Shown: positions 23,026 through 34,524 of the stretch, in pieces
Layout: every line of letters starts with the position of its first letter
Position numbering within the stretch: the first letter of the stretch is position 1
NCBI RefSeq assembly: GCF_004798865.1
Contig: NW_025335568.1
Span: 6,912,018-6,976,017 of the forward strand
Direction of reading: 5' to 3'
Length of the DNA stretch: 64,000 bases
Source: Varanus komodoensis
Lineage: Eukaryota; Chordata; Lepidosauria; Squamata; Varanidae
Translations under genes and position numbers: made by a program
Notes under the pieces: generated by a model
The model's database searches: none
Told to the model about the DNA's origin: nothing
What the model saw: only the letters and a program-made list of their open reading frames with translations

Positions 23026-24669
23026 AAAATTGACCTAAACTCTTGGAAATTCCACATATTGGATACACCACTGAGAAAGACTTTGTGTATATTCTCACTG
23101 AATATACCTCTGAAGATATTGGTATGCTCAAGAAGGGGACAGCAGCTTGAGATATTAATATGGCAATTCACCAAATATCATGTTATGATTCCCCTCTTCT
23201 GTTTTGTTGCAGTCAATTAATACCTGTCAATCGATGCCCAGGATTGCCAACTGATCAGAAACATGCCATGCCCTGCTCCTGTGACTTTCAGCGCAGTTCA
23301 ATGTGCACAACTGAGCCTGTGAAACTTTTTCCAGCATGCACACAGACCCTGTGGCCCGCCAAAGTTGACAGAGCCACTTGGTGAGTTCGCAGCAACAGGA
23401 ACCAGTAAAATGCCCACAGCCATACTGAGGCAGCAGTGCTGTGTCTTCCGAACAGATGACTTACAGAGAAAATTCCTCTAGCAACTTGCAAGCCGCCAGC
23501 CTGCATCCACCACCACGGACTTGGCATAACTGAAGTTTCCGTCTTGTGCTGTCCCTGCCATAAGGCACGTACAAAAGTCACCCTCCCTTATGAGCAGCCA
23601 AGAGGAAAAGGAATGAAAGCAAAAACAAGCCATCTCTTGATTGCTCTTGGCAAAGAGAGCAGCAAAGATGACCCAAATTGTGTGTTGAGTGACATTAGCT
23701 TCTTTGAATTTATGTGCTGTGTTTTGGCCACAGGAGATGATGGGGTAGGCAGAAATAGGATACAGGGAAAATGAAATGCAATCTTGTACTGTTGGACTGG
23801 ACAACAGCCTAGGAAGACATAGCCCCAGTTTCCAAGAAGCTCCAACAGATGGAGTACCATCTTATTCCATGTGGAAAAGGTAGAAAGGAACAAGACGCCT
23901 GCTAAGTTCAAGAGACCGCTCAGCTCCTCCAGGTGTGGACACACGGCCTTTCTGGGCCTGGAGGGAGACACCTGAGGAAGGGGAAGTGTCCAGCATTTGA
24001 ACAAGGAGTAGGTCAAAGAGACACACCTTCATAATGCAGCATTGCCTTCGCTTTACAGCTTGTGAAGCTTTACATGCTACCCCTGGCATTAACAACTCTC
24101 CATTGTGAAGGGGGGGGGGGAATTCAATAGCAATTTATCGTGGTACTCCCTGATCAGTGATTTAGGGCACCTGGCTTGACCATGCCTTAGCATTTTGCTC
24201 TTCACAACTGGTGCTTTTTCTCAGTCTGGCTGATACTTTCCAATTCTGCACTTTAGCCACAAAACTAGGGTTTGGCGAACTTTCCATTTCATTTTCATTT
24301 TGATAAGAATTTAAGAAAATTCCCATAGTTCTCCACATTTAAAGAAAAAAGAGCTAGATCTTTAAGGGATTTGGGATGGCTTAGCTCTACTAAGTGTGAG
24401 TATGGGAACCTGTGTTGTACTTAATCAGGATCACAACTTATTTTTTCTGACAGGTTTCTTATCTGGAACAGCCATATAGCAGACACTTACAATACAGCCC
24501 CCTGCATGATGGGAATTCTGTTCCTCTTGATTTTGATTTTTGAAGATAGTGCAAATGTTGTTTTAGTTCATTTTGTGAAGAATTTACTAGAAGCTGCATG
24601 ATTCTTTATCTTCAGGATGAAAGACCTTGAGATGTTACAAGATTTAAATCTGGGAAAAAGTGTAATGGA
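23026..24669. other. non-coding DNA, no gene seen
   Basis: About 1.6 kb with no recognisable gene. The antisense 142- and 108-residue frames at 23,478-24,016 overlap each other and have no domain features. A G homopolymer lies at 24,111-24,120. Confidence 0.35.
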
Positions 24670-25384
24670 TGTCAGAATCCCGGAATCTCAATTTGAGAAG
24701 AGGGAATAAAACTCGGGTTCGTGGGAAAGACCAAGCGTCCAGACCATCTGAGGCTTTATTGTATTACCCCAAGGTTCCCGCGGTACTCACGATAATGCAT
24801 GCATTACCGGGCAGGCAGAGATGGACTCTGCTGCAAAGCTTCAACACAACTAGAGAGTTTTTATACACTCCCAGTCACATACAGGTACAGGGCAATTGAT
24901 GCCAGAATGCAGAGATTACAATAAGATTCTGAGGTCATCACATACAGAACAGATAAATGTCAGTCAATCACACTGTAACAATGAGATTACAATATTAATA
25001 ATTGCCTGTATTGACACTTTAGTTCAGTAGCTTGAACCCATCTCCTGGTCTGCTTAGGCATGTAAATCCAAGCTACTGAAACTATGCATGAACTCAAGAC
25101 TCTTATCTAGACTCTAGACATTCTGAATTTGCCAGGGCACACGGAGCCTCTGGGCTAGGAAGATACTTCCTTGAATTCCAACAATGACTATTTACAATGT
25201 ATATTTGGGCTAAAATGGCCTGTCTACTGTAGCCCACAGCTAAAGGTGAGAGAAAGGAGTGGGGGAATGCCATTTTAAACAGTGACAGCTTGGTTTTGAG
25301 AAAGAAGACAGGATTTGATCCCACAATGCAAAGGCACACAGAAGTAATGCTTTTCAGATAGGATTTATCCAAATTTTCCCAACA
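24670..25384 (-). mobile_element. solo LTR of an endogenous retrovirus-like element, copy A
   Basis: The LTR fossil is about 715 bp and reads on the minus strand. It begins TGTTGGG and ends TGACA, so the termini are TG...CA. A 4-bp target-site duplication (TGGA) flanks it at 24,666-24,669 and 25,385-25,388. In its own orientation it contains a TATA-type box near 24,860 and an AATAAA polyadenylation signal at 24,755-24,760, giving a U3-R-U5 layout. There is no internal region, so it is a solo LTR left by recombination. A related copy lies at 50,990-51,720 in the opposite orientation, and the two look about 85-90% alike by eye. Four-base duplications fit a class I (gamma-like) retrovirus; this class is inferred. 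Confidence 0.85.
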
Positions 25385-26387
25385 TGGACAGAGGCAAGCT
25401 AGGACTGAACTCCACACATTTCTAATATGTCAATCTGATTTGTGAAATTGCCAACAAAAATATGAGTGGAAAACTTATACATTTGAAAAAATGTGGAAAA
25501 ATTCACAGTAGCAGAAAAAGTGTCAAAACCAGCTTCGAGGTAGGATCCAGATATTCTTGAAAGCCCACATTTTACTTGTTGGCAAATCTCTTGTATGTGG
25601 TTGCTTTAACTCAGCCATTTAATAATAATAAATAAATAAATTTATGCAAGAGAGAGCAGAGTGCCTAGAAACCGGTAAGCACCTCCGTCTGATGAATCAG
25701 CCGATATATGTGTGTGCATGTGGATAGGAAGGGCTTGTCAGAGCATAAATTTAAAATCCTTTTTCCTCCACTCCTCGCAATTCAAGGCAAAGCAGCATCT
25801 GAGCCTCACCCCTTGATCTCCACAGAGTGCGGGATCCTCTAGACATTTAGAGGACCGAGTAGGATTTGGAAGTTCTTTTCCTGGTGCCACCTACTTTGCA
25901 ATACTGAGAAGAGAATTGCTAAGGCTCAGCTCAGCTTTGTGGGCCAGGTAGGTGACAACCTGAAGGTTGACTGTGGACAGAAGAAAGGTACCCTCCTGAG
26001 AACCCTGGTGGGGACACAATGAGACAGGCCTACCTCACAACCCTGATGATACTAACTGGCAACTGCTCTTCAGGGTTAGGAAAACCTTTCCCAGCTCTGC
26101 CTGGATAAGCTGGGGATTGGGTCTGAGACTTTCTGTAGGTCAAGCTTGTGCCTCCCCACTGAAGTATGGCCTTCCCCATAGGTTAAAGGTAGGCTTTCCC
26201 ACAAACGAGTGACCCACAACTGACTTGCTCATGGGTTAGGGTTTGGATTGCTCAAGACTTGGGAAGGGGATCACTCTCAGCCAGGGATGCCCCCATTGAC
26301 TCCACAGCTCACTGGCTCAGGAACTGCGGTTGTTCCCACAGGTGCCCTTGGTACACATCGAGAGCAATGAGAAAGGACCCATTTCAG
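25385..26387. other. non-coding DNA, no gene seen
   Basis: No gene was recognised. A short (AATA)n run lies at 25,622-25,642. Confidence 0.35.
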
Positions 26388-26490
26388 AATGCATTTATTC
26401 ATACTGCCCAATAGCTGGAGCTGTAAGGGCTGTTCACAACAATTAATCAAACACAAAACATACAATCAAAATAGAAATATAAATAAATCC
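26388..26490 (-). mobile_element. L2-like LINE 3' end, antisense
   Basis: ATACTGCCCAATAGCTGGAG and GGCTGTTCACAACAATTAA are the reversed L2 3' terminus, followed by A-rich UTR remnants. Confidence 0.6.
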
Positions 26491-27369
26491 CAAGTCCCTT
26501 AATTAGTCATGTTTGTACATCAATGTACATGCTCAACAATGTGCAGCACCTCCAGGTGATGAGGCCAAATAAGAAAGCAGAGTTATGAACCCTATAATAC
26601 ACTTCAGGCTACCCCAAGTGATAAACACGCACATCCTCCACCAGATGGCCTTAAACTGCAGCTGGTGCGAAGCGTTCCTTCACGCAGAACCCTGAAGCAA
26701 GACTCACCGTGCCAGGGGTACCCCAGAAGGCAGGCAAGCATAGGGAACTGGAACACTTAACTGTACAATAATCTTGGGGTTACCCAAAATCCCACACAGA
26801 GCATCCTTTGCCAACATCCTTTGTGAACATCTGTAGGCACAGGGCCTCCTCTCTTTCATTTGGCCATTTCTCAGCACAAGAAAAGATTCAGTGAAGGTGA
26901 GAATCAGACTGGACTGAAGACAAGAGCAGTCAGGACCCTGTTAAGCCACCCTCAGCCAGAGGACCCAGCTTATGGCTATAGAACCCCCGCAGCACCTCCT
27001 TCTTCCCAGCCTCACAGAAATCTGGAACGACAGAATTAGACGAAGGCTCTTAGGTGAGTCCAGCCAGCAACATCAGAAGGGATGGATGCCTGCATAGGAT
27101 TTCAGTTGGCCTTGGCTTGGTGCTGAGACAACATTCTCCCATGTTTTAAACAGAAGAGAGCTCCAGCCATGAAAGCTTACCCTGAACAATCCGTGATCTT
27201 TCAGAACCTACCCTCCACACGTGAGGATCCCTGCCTTAACTTAGTTTGCTGTACCTGATTCAATGGCCTTGACTAGGCTTGACCTACCTAACATAGTTTT
27301 ACCTTCCTTGACATGATTGTCAGTGGAATAGTTCCTCAGTGCAGACTTGCTCCCCAGTCAATTAGTCCT
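26491..27369. other. non-coding DNA, no gene seen
   Basis: Nothing recognisable between the L2 and BovB fragments. Confidence 0.35.
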
Positions 27370-27690
27370 TTTAGAGTTGTTGTTGTTAGTTGTGAAGTCA
27401 CGTCCTACCCATTGCGACCCCATGGACAACATTCCCCCAGGCCTTCCTGTCCTCCACCATCCCCCGGAGTCCACCCAAGTTCACGGCAACTGCTTCAATG
27501 ACTCCATCCAGCCACCTCATCCTCTGCCGTCCCCTCCTTCTTTTGCCATCCATTGTTCCCAGCATCAGGCTCTTCTCCAGGGAGTCCTTCCTTCCCATTA
27601 GGTGGCCAAAGTATTTGAGTTGCATCTTCAGGATCTGGCCTTCTGAAGAGCAGTCAGGGTTGATCTCCTCTAACCTTTCAGAATTAGGGA
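27370..27690 (-). mobile_element. BovB/RTE LINE 3' end with uninterrupted C-terminus
   Basis: The minus strand encodes the BovB reverse-transcriptase C-terminus. Successive blocks are LKYFGHLMGRKDSLEKSLML, then GKRRRGRQRMRWLDG, and then MVEDRKAWGNVVHGVAMGRT, followed by a stop at the usual family position. About 88 codons read without interruption. The short 3' UTR with GTTGTTGTTAG lies at the left. The 5' side is truncated near 27,690. Of the BovB pieces here this is the best preserved and probably the youngest. Confidence 0.93.
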
Positions 27691-27734
27691 GCAAGCAATG
27701 TATTCTTCCATGCACATTGGCCATTGCCCCTTGG

Positions 27735-27850
27735 CAGGGATGTGGAATCTTCAGCTTGCCAGAAGTTATAGAATAGCTTCCAGCTTGCTCTGTATTTGCT
27801 ATGCTGGCTATGGCTGATGGGGTTTGCAGCCCAAAATAATCTGCAGGGAT
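27735..27850. repeat. palindromic interspersed repeat, decayed copy
   Basis: GGATGTGGAATCTTCAGCTT at one side and GGCTGATGGGGTTTGCAGCC at the other follow the arrangement of the short squamate repeat whose arms read ...GCTGATGGGAGTTGTAGTCC. The copy is highly diverged. Confidence 0.35.
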
Positions 27851-28059
27851 GCAAATTCTCTAGCCCCAGCCATGTCCTTTGTCACCATAGGCCAAGAACA
27901 GAGGAAGTATGCTTGTTTCCATGTTTATGTTCTTTAACCAAATGCTTTCTAGAAAAAAAATGAGGATGAAAATAAACTCATCCTTTGGACACACACACAA
28001 AAATATGGCTTCTTCTTTTGCCAACCTCAGCTCCTCCTTCTCAAAATATATTAGCTGAA

Positions 28060-28360
28060 TGCCTCAGTTTGCAGCAAGAAGAGGGCATAAGGAAAAAAAA
28101 AGCTAAGCTTTCATGCTTTTTTGGAATATTCACTGCTTAATTGGAATCCTTCCTCATTCTAAAAAGTGGCATAAACGTCATATTTCTTATATTTAATGTT
28201 CCTATTTATTTGCTATGTGTGCACACTCATAATTTTGCTAATAAATCTGATCTCTCTGTGAGTGCAGAGTGTAACTATTTCTAATTAGTTTGATCAAAGA
28301 TTCCTACAGTCAGTGCTGAGTAATGGAAATTAGGCTAATAAAAAATTCTATGTCTTCTGA
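28060..28360. promoter_or_regulatory. AT-rich candidate regulatory block with TAATTA element (copy A)
   Basis: Repeat-free, AT-rich block with TTAATTGG, GCTAATAAATC and CTAATTAG words. The segment 28,256-28,302 matches 30,749-30,795 over 47 ungapped bases with six mismatches, centred on the identical 17-base stretch around CTAATTAG. No coding frame is present. An enhancer role is inferred from composition and duplication only. Confidence 0.35.
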
Positions 28361-30580
28361 CAGGCTGAGGTGGTGGATGGGTAGTGAAGCACTTCCATTC
28401 TACTCTAGGGCCATTTACATGGAAGAGCGATATTTTTCTAAGTTCATATTAATGTCAAAAGTACTGTCTACTTGCTAAGAGAATATTGCTGTCTCTGGCC
28501 CCTCTAGCATTTTAGTGAAATTCCTTTGCATTCACATGCTGTAGAAAATATTCAGCTGATGACAGGCAAGGTTGTCCCATCTCCTATTAACAATTTCTCT
28601 GCTCAGGAACTGAATTACCAAATATCAAAAGACTGCAGTAGCATCCTCTGAAGAAGAGGATTCTAAGTCCCTTGTAAAAACACCTGAGCTTCAGTTTCAA
28701 AATTTTGACAGTCTCAAAGTCAAAATTTAAGCCCTGACATCTCCATGGAAGAAAGGCAGAGGGGGAGAAAACATGAGGGTGCCACAGTTTAGAAAATGTT
28801 ATTATTAATAAAGTGTAGCATTGGCTGCATGTTTCAATTCAAGGAAGAACTGATGGGTACTGAGATACAGAAGCACAGTTTGGAACTTGGAAATTGCTTC
28901 TCTCTCTCGTGCTCAATCTATGGGCCACATGGGAAAAGTTGTTTTCAGTACACTAATAGATATGTCAGGCACTAACACTGCTTTCCAATCGGGTTTGTCT
29001 TCCTGCCTGGCCTACGTCTATGGCAAAGGATCCTTGGGGAATGGAGCTTTCTATATTTCATAAGCCAGATTTCTCATGCTTCCAACTGACCATGACTCAA
29101 ACCCATTGGTGATTGCAAGCTGAGCTGTGGAACAAATAAAACTCCTACTGCATATACACAGAAACGCAAAAGGAAAACAATGCAAAGGAAACCTGAGGTG
29201 GCGAGCCCCAAGGATTTGGTGGATGTTCCAAATAAGACCTTCAATATCTCCACAGAATGTGACACAACATTTCCATTAAAGACAGGATACGCAAAGAGAG
29301 GAACACATGCACTTTCCCATGGCATGTCATTTTCTAAAACATGTCAGTGCAGATTCTTGAAATAAGAAAAAAAAAAAAAAGGAGAGCGGGAGAGTTCATG
29401 TACAATTAACTTTTTGAATCACGGGATCTTGCCTTCCCTGCTCTCCTCCTCCTCCTCCTCCTCCATTTTTAGTATGGAAGGGGGGGGGTCATGGAATTTG
29501 AAGCACCTATTGATTTAGCATTCCTTTTGTTTTGACTGCTTTCACCAAATTGCCAGAACAGGTTGTGAGTCAACTGCTGCAGGTGGCATATATTTGTGGG
29601 CATGCCTACACTGTGCCCCACCCATGAAAAATTCCTCATTTTCGTTTCCTTTGCAAACTGTGCTTGTCCAATTTCTTTCAGACTGAACGAGAACATGTGC
29701 AAATAGCTCTCCATTCACGACTACTGGCATTAGCTATTACGGGCTGCAACAGCTTGGAACCTGATGAATGAAAGCCCAGGGGAAGATGTCCAGATGTAAT
29801 TCCTCTCGTCAGACATTTTCAGATCAGGGCACAAGAATAAAATAGGAAGCTACCAAGTTCTGGTTACATGTGTATGGGAAACCTTGTACTTAACACCTTG
29901 CTGGAGGTGGGGTACAAGGCAAGATTGCAGTGGAAGGGAAGAAATGCCATCAAAATAATTCATAATACAGGATAAAAGACTCCCAGAAAGCAATTCCATG
30001 GGGAAAGAAAACCTTCGGGAAATAGGAAGGCCAGTTTTGGCACTTGGTGGCCCAGAAGAATTTAATGAATGAGTCAGCATAATTGTGCTCCTGATACAAC
30101 ATGCATTTTTTCAGTTCTACTCAGGTGAAGAATTTATTCCAGATCTGGGTTACTCTATGATGCACCAAGTTGAAGACTTACAACGTGGTGCATAGTGTGA
30201 CCTGGGAGGCCCAGAAAATGGAATTGCCGCACAGGTTCCTCCAATAGCTTTCTTCCATCTCGAATGTTTATTTCATCCCCTTCTCTTTCTCTTCACCAAG
30301 TAACAACCTTGTCTAGCACTGAGATGAAGCACTGTGTTGTTTTTGGCACCTCCCAAAGATACATTTATTCCAGGAAGCCTTCCTAATCTATCCGGCCACT
30401 ATTTTATTGATATAGTTTTATTGATCTTGTTTCGAACAGATTGTTGTATTCTTCCATTTGTTTTATCTTTTATTGTTCACCACTTCAAAACCTCTCTACT
30501 GGAATATGGAGCAGTCCATCAATCTTGTAAATAAACAAACAGGGGACATATTTTTCATTAAAACAAAGTTATCCCCGGAA
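28361..30580. other. non-coding DNA, no gene seen
   Basis: Repeat-poor stretch without a recognisable gene. It holds an A homopolymer at 29,368-29,381, a (TCC)n run at 29,443-29,464 and a short G run at 29,480-29,488. The 62-residue frame ending just before the A tract (29,180-29,365) has no recognisable domain. Confidence 0.35.
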
Positions 30581-30840
30581 GCATCAATTTTTGTGATAAT
30601 TCAGGAGATCTACACAGCATGGCAAAAGAGTGTTGTGCCATTAATAATGAGAGCAAAAAACTTGGCTATCACTCTGATTTGGCTTCAGAAAGTCATGTCA
30701 TCGCTCTGTCTGCTTGGCACCATGAAAGTCATCATAATTCCTGATTTCCTGTGAGTACAGTGTGTGACTATTTCTAATTAGTTGGAAGAAAGATTTTGAC
30801 CATCATTACAGCCAAACAAAGGATTTTCTTTTTAAAATGC
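30581..30840. promoter_or_regulatory. AT-rich candidate regulatory block with TAATTA element (copy B)
   Basis: Contains the partner (30,749-30,795) of the element at 28,256-28,302. The flanking words ATCATAATTCCTGATTTC (here) and CTCATAATTTTGCTAATAA (there) also look alike just upstream, so the relationship may extend to about 70 bp. There is no coding potential. Both copies lie in the same orientation. Confidence 0.35.
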
Positions 30841-31259
30841 AATTTAAGACTTGCCAATTGCCAAGGCAGGTGTCAAACGGGGCAAGCAAACAGGAGCACA
30901 CATTATGGAACTGTACCAAACAAGAGGCCTTTTTGAAAGGGGACAATTCAGGGAATATCTGAGAGTGGCAAACTCCCCTTTATGTACCCCTGAGAAATAC
31001 CCTCCATAATAATTAAGGTTCAGCCCAATCTTTCCATATCTTTCATTTCACTTAGTGCTGATTATGAGAATTCCTGTGTCATCCCTGGTATGTCTGCTGC
31101 CTGAACTGCAACATCTGCAGCTGTTTTTTGTTTTTTGGGTGTTTTTTTTTTTTTTGCATCCACACAGAATAAACATCTGCTCTCAGCTTGAAAGGATCTT
31201 ATTTTAGGTTAATTAAAGGAAACAAAGATGATCAGGCCCCCAGACAAGCCCACAGTCTG
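30841..31259. other. non-coding DNA, no gene seen
   Basis: Contains a T homopolymer at 31,142-31,155; otherwise nothing recognised. Confidence 0.35.
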
Positions 31260-31465
31260 CTTGCTTCCTTAACAAAAAAGACAGCTTTGGAAGAAGAAAG
31301 GAAATTAGCAGTCCCGACAGGTGACACTGCCATATTTCGTGGTTAGTTGCTTCAGTGGCCGGAGCTCGTCCATTTGCCATGTTCAGATTTGCGGCAAGGC
31401 TGGACTGATGTTTTAGAAATTCAAACGAGGTTCAGAATTGATGGTGAGTCTCAAGCCAAGTGCAG

Positions 31466-31640
31466 CTTATGAGCAGAAAATTGCTGGAATTTTCAGTAGT
31501 CCAAGCACCTTGACCATCTCCACTCCAAAATTGTCATCATCAATGTTGCTGCTGTCGGCCTTGAGGTTCAAGAAGCCGATCGGGCTAAAGCCGGGCAGAG
31601 AGTAGATTTCACAGTGAAGGGAAAGAATTCTGCACAATCC
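31466..31640 (-). other. coding-like patch, possible exon or old retrocopy
   Basis: A minus-strand frame reads YSLPGFSPIGFLNLKADSSN and then IDDDNFGVEMVKVLGLL before a stop at 31,467. The codons from about 31,605 to 31,545 are biased to C or G at the third position (CTC AAG GCC GAC AGC AGC AAC), unlike the AT-rich surroundings. In this frame a pyrimidine-rich stretch ending in TTTAG and an AAG|GTGCTT donor-like site could bound an exon of about 75 bp. I do not recognise the protein. A palindrome TGCAGAATTCTGCA sits upstream. A conserved non-coding element or chance are equally possible. Confidence 0.2.
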
Positions 31641-31691
31641 ATGCAGAATTCTGCACATCATGAAAGCATGAAGGAACTCAACCGAAGGCAT

Positions 31692-32154
31692 TTCTCTGGA
31701 ATGTTCTTCTCCTTTGCTTTGCTTTTCTAAAGCGATCCCTCTTCCATCAAAGTGAATGAGAATAGCTCAAAAATGCACAAGCTGTTTTTGGCACGGGGCT
31801 CGTTCAGAGTCAAAATGGTACAATCACTCAAAAGTCAAGATTTTACTCTTGTGCAAATGGAAGGAACGGAAGCAAAAATGAGAATGCAGAGGGGTTAATC
31901 AAATGGCTGGCCTTGCTTAATAACTCATAGAAGTAATTCTAGCATTTATTAATGGAGATGGAGGAGGGTAAATAGCTCTATAACCAATGCTTTGCCACAG
32001 GGATACACCAAGATCTTGAAGGACTTCTTGGTGCTTGAAGGACTACCTGTCCACTCCCAATGTAATTATCAGAAGCTGCCTGAATTGGATTTTTTTCTCA
32101 TCGTTACATTTAGCCAGAGACTGTACTTTTAAAAAGTAAGGAAATTGGTGGAAA
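31692..32154. other. non-coding DNA, no gene seen
   Basis: No gene or repeat recognised. Confidence 0.35.
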
Positions 32155-32325
32155 GTGTGCTATTTGCATCATTTGCACAGACTTGTGCACTTTGCCCAAA
32201 TGTATGCAGCTTGTACAAAACACAACATTTTGTGCAGTTTGCAAGGCATGAATCTTGTGCCATTTGTGCAAAATTAGCTGATTTGCACAAAATGGCACCA
32301 AAAAGCATGTGATCATTGCACAAAT
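32155..32325. repeat. degenerate TTTGCACAAA-rich array
   Basis: At least eight TTTGCACA/TTGTGCAA-type words occur on both strands within 170 bp. They include a near-hairpin at 32,259-32,296 with arms GCCATTTGTGCAAAAT and ATTTGCACAAAATGGC around a loop of about 6 bases. The pattern suggests a decayed tandem or palindromic repeat of about 20-bp units. Similar words occur at 18,225-18,365. Confidence 0.5.
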
Positions 32326-32385
32326 GGGATGAGGGCCAAATGCTTTTCAGATGCTAATTGGCATCCATCAGTTGATTTCATGCAA

Positions 32386-32388
<3 letters not shown>

Positions 32389-32448
<60 letters not shown>

Positions 32449-32449
32449 C
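32389..32449. repeat. compound (TC)n(TG)n(CG)n microsatellite
   Basis: A run of TC (32,389-32,417) passes directly into TG (to about 32,441) and ends in CGCGCG. Alternating purine-pyrimidine DNA of this sort can adopt Z form. Confidence 0.97.
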
Positions 32450-33369
32450 TTAATGTGCAAATTGCAGCCCATTTTAGGGACCGAAATCCACAAGCTGGGT
32501 GGATTCACACTGCAGTGAGCCAGCATGAGGACGTGACTGGCAATCAGAATCCAGAGTCCAAAATATGAAAATCTGTCTAATTTTCATCCCCTTATCAGAT
32601 TCTCCACACATCCATAGCCACTGCACTGCAAGCCCTGTGAATCTTACTACTTCTCTGTGTATTTCAGGAAGCAGATCGGGCTTTGGATGGGGTACAGCAC
32701 TGGCACATTCTGATGTGCAGACACTAATTGTGGAAGTCCCTGTAGCCGTACCCCAAGGAGAATTCAAGGGTGCAAGGCGCTCTGTTGGCCCATATCAACA
32801 AACCAGTTGTAGGTGTTTCTACCATCTCGGAAGAGGTCTTTTGCACAGCTAATATGCTGCAAGTGCCTAGTCCAGACCAAGCCAAAAAAAAAAAAACAAC
32901 CACCACCCCAAAACCTGTATATGATAACAGAGAACAGTAGATAGTTGCTGGGAAAATCCTTCTCCCTCTTGCCAACTACCAGGGTTGCAGCGAAGGGGAG
33001 TAGAGGGGGGTGGAAGACGAGGTCACCAACCCTGCTGATCAAAGGTCCTGGTGCTTCGTCCCATGAGGCTTCGCACCGCTACACCACCGAACGTTGCTGT
33101 CTCTTCAGCACCGGCTCAGCATGTTTTCATTCGCCCAGGCTGCTTGAATTCACTGCATGTGTGGATGTCTTTAGTGCTCTCGGTGTTGCTTTCTTAGGAA
33201 GGGTTCCGTGCTATCACTTTAGGACAAAAGCCTGTGGGGACGCCCTTCAGCAGAACTCAGAAATCCCCTCTGTGCGCCTTCTGCCCCGAAAAGCACGTAG
33301 CCCTAGCTGGCCAGTTCGGACAGCTGAAGTCAACAGAGTCCTTCTTCCACCTCAGCTGTGGGCACCCTG
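32450..33369. other. non-coding DNA, no gene seen
   Basis: No recognisable gene. A short A tract lies at 32,885-32,896. The 141-residue plus-strand frame at 32,945-33,370 has no known domain. Confidence 0.35.
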
Positions 33370-33374
33370 ATGGG

Positions 33375-33515
33375 CGGCTGCCGATGTGGAAGAAGCTCAC
33401 CCGTTATGCAAACGGGGCTCCACAAGCATCTGTGGGCTTCTTCTCCACTCGCTTTGGAAGACCGGGCTGAACACAAGAGGAAGCCCATGACTGCCTAGAG
33501 GGATGGATTCCAACC
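33375..33515 (+). repeat. unnamed interspersed repeat, copy 2
   Basis: Shares CGATGTGGAAGAAG, CTCCACAAGCATC and GGGCTTCTTCTC with the block at 19,875. Farther right it shares AGACCGGGCTGAACACAAG, AGGAAGCCCA and GATGGATTCCA with the block at 61,420. This is the best bridge between the three copies. A 78-residue frame ending here (33,234-33,470) has scattered Cys and His residues but is not shared with the other copies. Confidence 0.45.
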
Positions 33516-33520
33516 CAGTT

Positions 33521-34524
33521 CATCCAGCTCAAGCTCCCAGTTCCTCCCTTTCCTGCCCCACATTCCAGAATGCACCCCACAGCCCCTCTCTAGGGCGGTT
33601 TCCGTGACCTCAGAGGAGCAGTTGCCGTCGTTCTTTCTGCGCTGGCTGCGAGCAGGGCAGAGGGATCTGAGGGCGGCTAATCAACTGTGAGGTGGCAGCG
33701 ATTTCCCGGGCTTGAACATGGGGATCAGAAAAAGACGATGGTCTTCTTGACGCTGCCTTGCAGCCATAAGATTATACTGTTTTTCTTGCTGAAATGATGA
33801 ATGTCATCTATGCTGATTGCATACCGGAGTGATTTCCTCAAGGATGCAAATGGTCCGGACATGTTCTAAATACATCACTACTTTTGCCTTTGCAGATGAG
33901 CCAATCTCACTTGCAAGAAGCTAAACAGTTCACAATCCAACTTGTTGAAGTCAAGGGGTTTAAGTATTTTGAAATCTGCTTCAGGCATTTTTTAAAACTT
34001 AGGTTAAAAAGGGTTAAAATAATAATGTCACTTATTATTGAGGTGTAGCATGGAGAAGCTTTATAAAAATTAATCCAATTGCCTAAAGGTTCTGATCTGA
34101 ATGGGGATTATTTACATTGGGTGATTCTCAGCAAAAGGGTAAAAATTATTACCAAGCAGCAGTGAAAGAGGAGGAAAAAAGAAAGCCACAGTTTTAAGAG
34201 TTCATATCAAGATCTTCCAACATCAGCACAAGCTTTTCCTCATGTTAATGCCTTTCTCTTCTTTAAATCACCCATGCAGCACGTTTGATAATAAAGCATT
34301 TCAGGCAAAACATACAGCAAGAAAGCACAATAAAATGGAATGCGTAGTGTGGGAAGAGTGTACCAAAGAGCTGGCAGGCTATCTGAACTCAACAGCCTTG
34401 AAATCAAGCTTGAAATATATTTCAAAAGTGTAAGTATTAAGAGCAATGCTGTACCTTTAAATTTCAGGTATACTACAAGGGTTGGGAATCCTCCAAAATC
34501 ATGTGTATCTTTGTATTTTTCCTT
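33521..34524. other. non-coding DNA, no gene seen
   Basis: AT-rich sequence without recognisable gene or repeat. Confidence 0.35.

Noticed and set aside
29180-29381. 62-residue frame ending just before an A tract, as a processed retrocopy
   Set aside because: No recognisable protein, no target duplication, and the A tract continues into purine-rich DNA.
33234-33470. 78-residue frame with Cys/His spacing (CAFC...H...HLSC) suggestive of a zinc-binding domain
   Set aside because: The frame ends inside a three-copy repeat and is not preserved in the other copies. The spacing does not fit a specific PHD or RING pattern.
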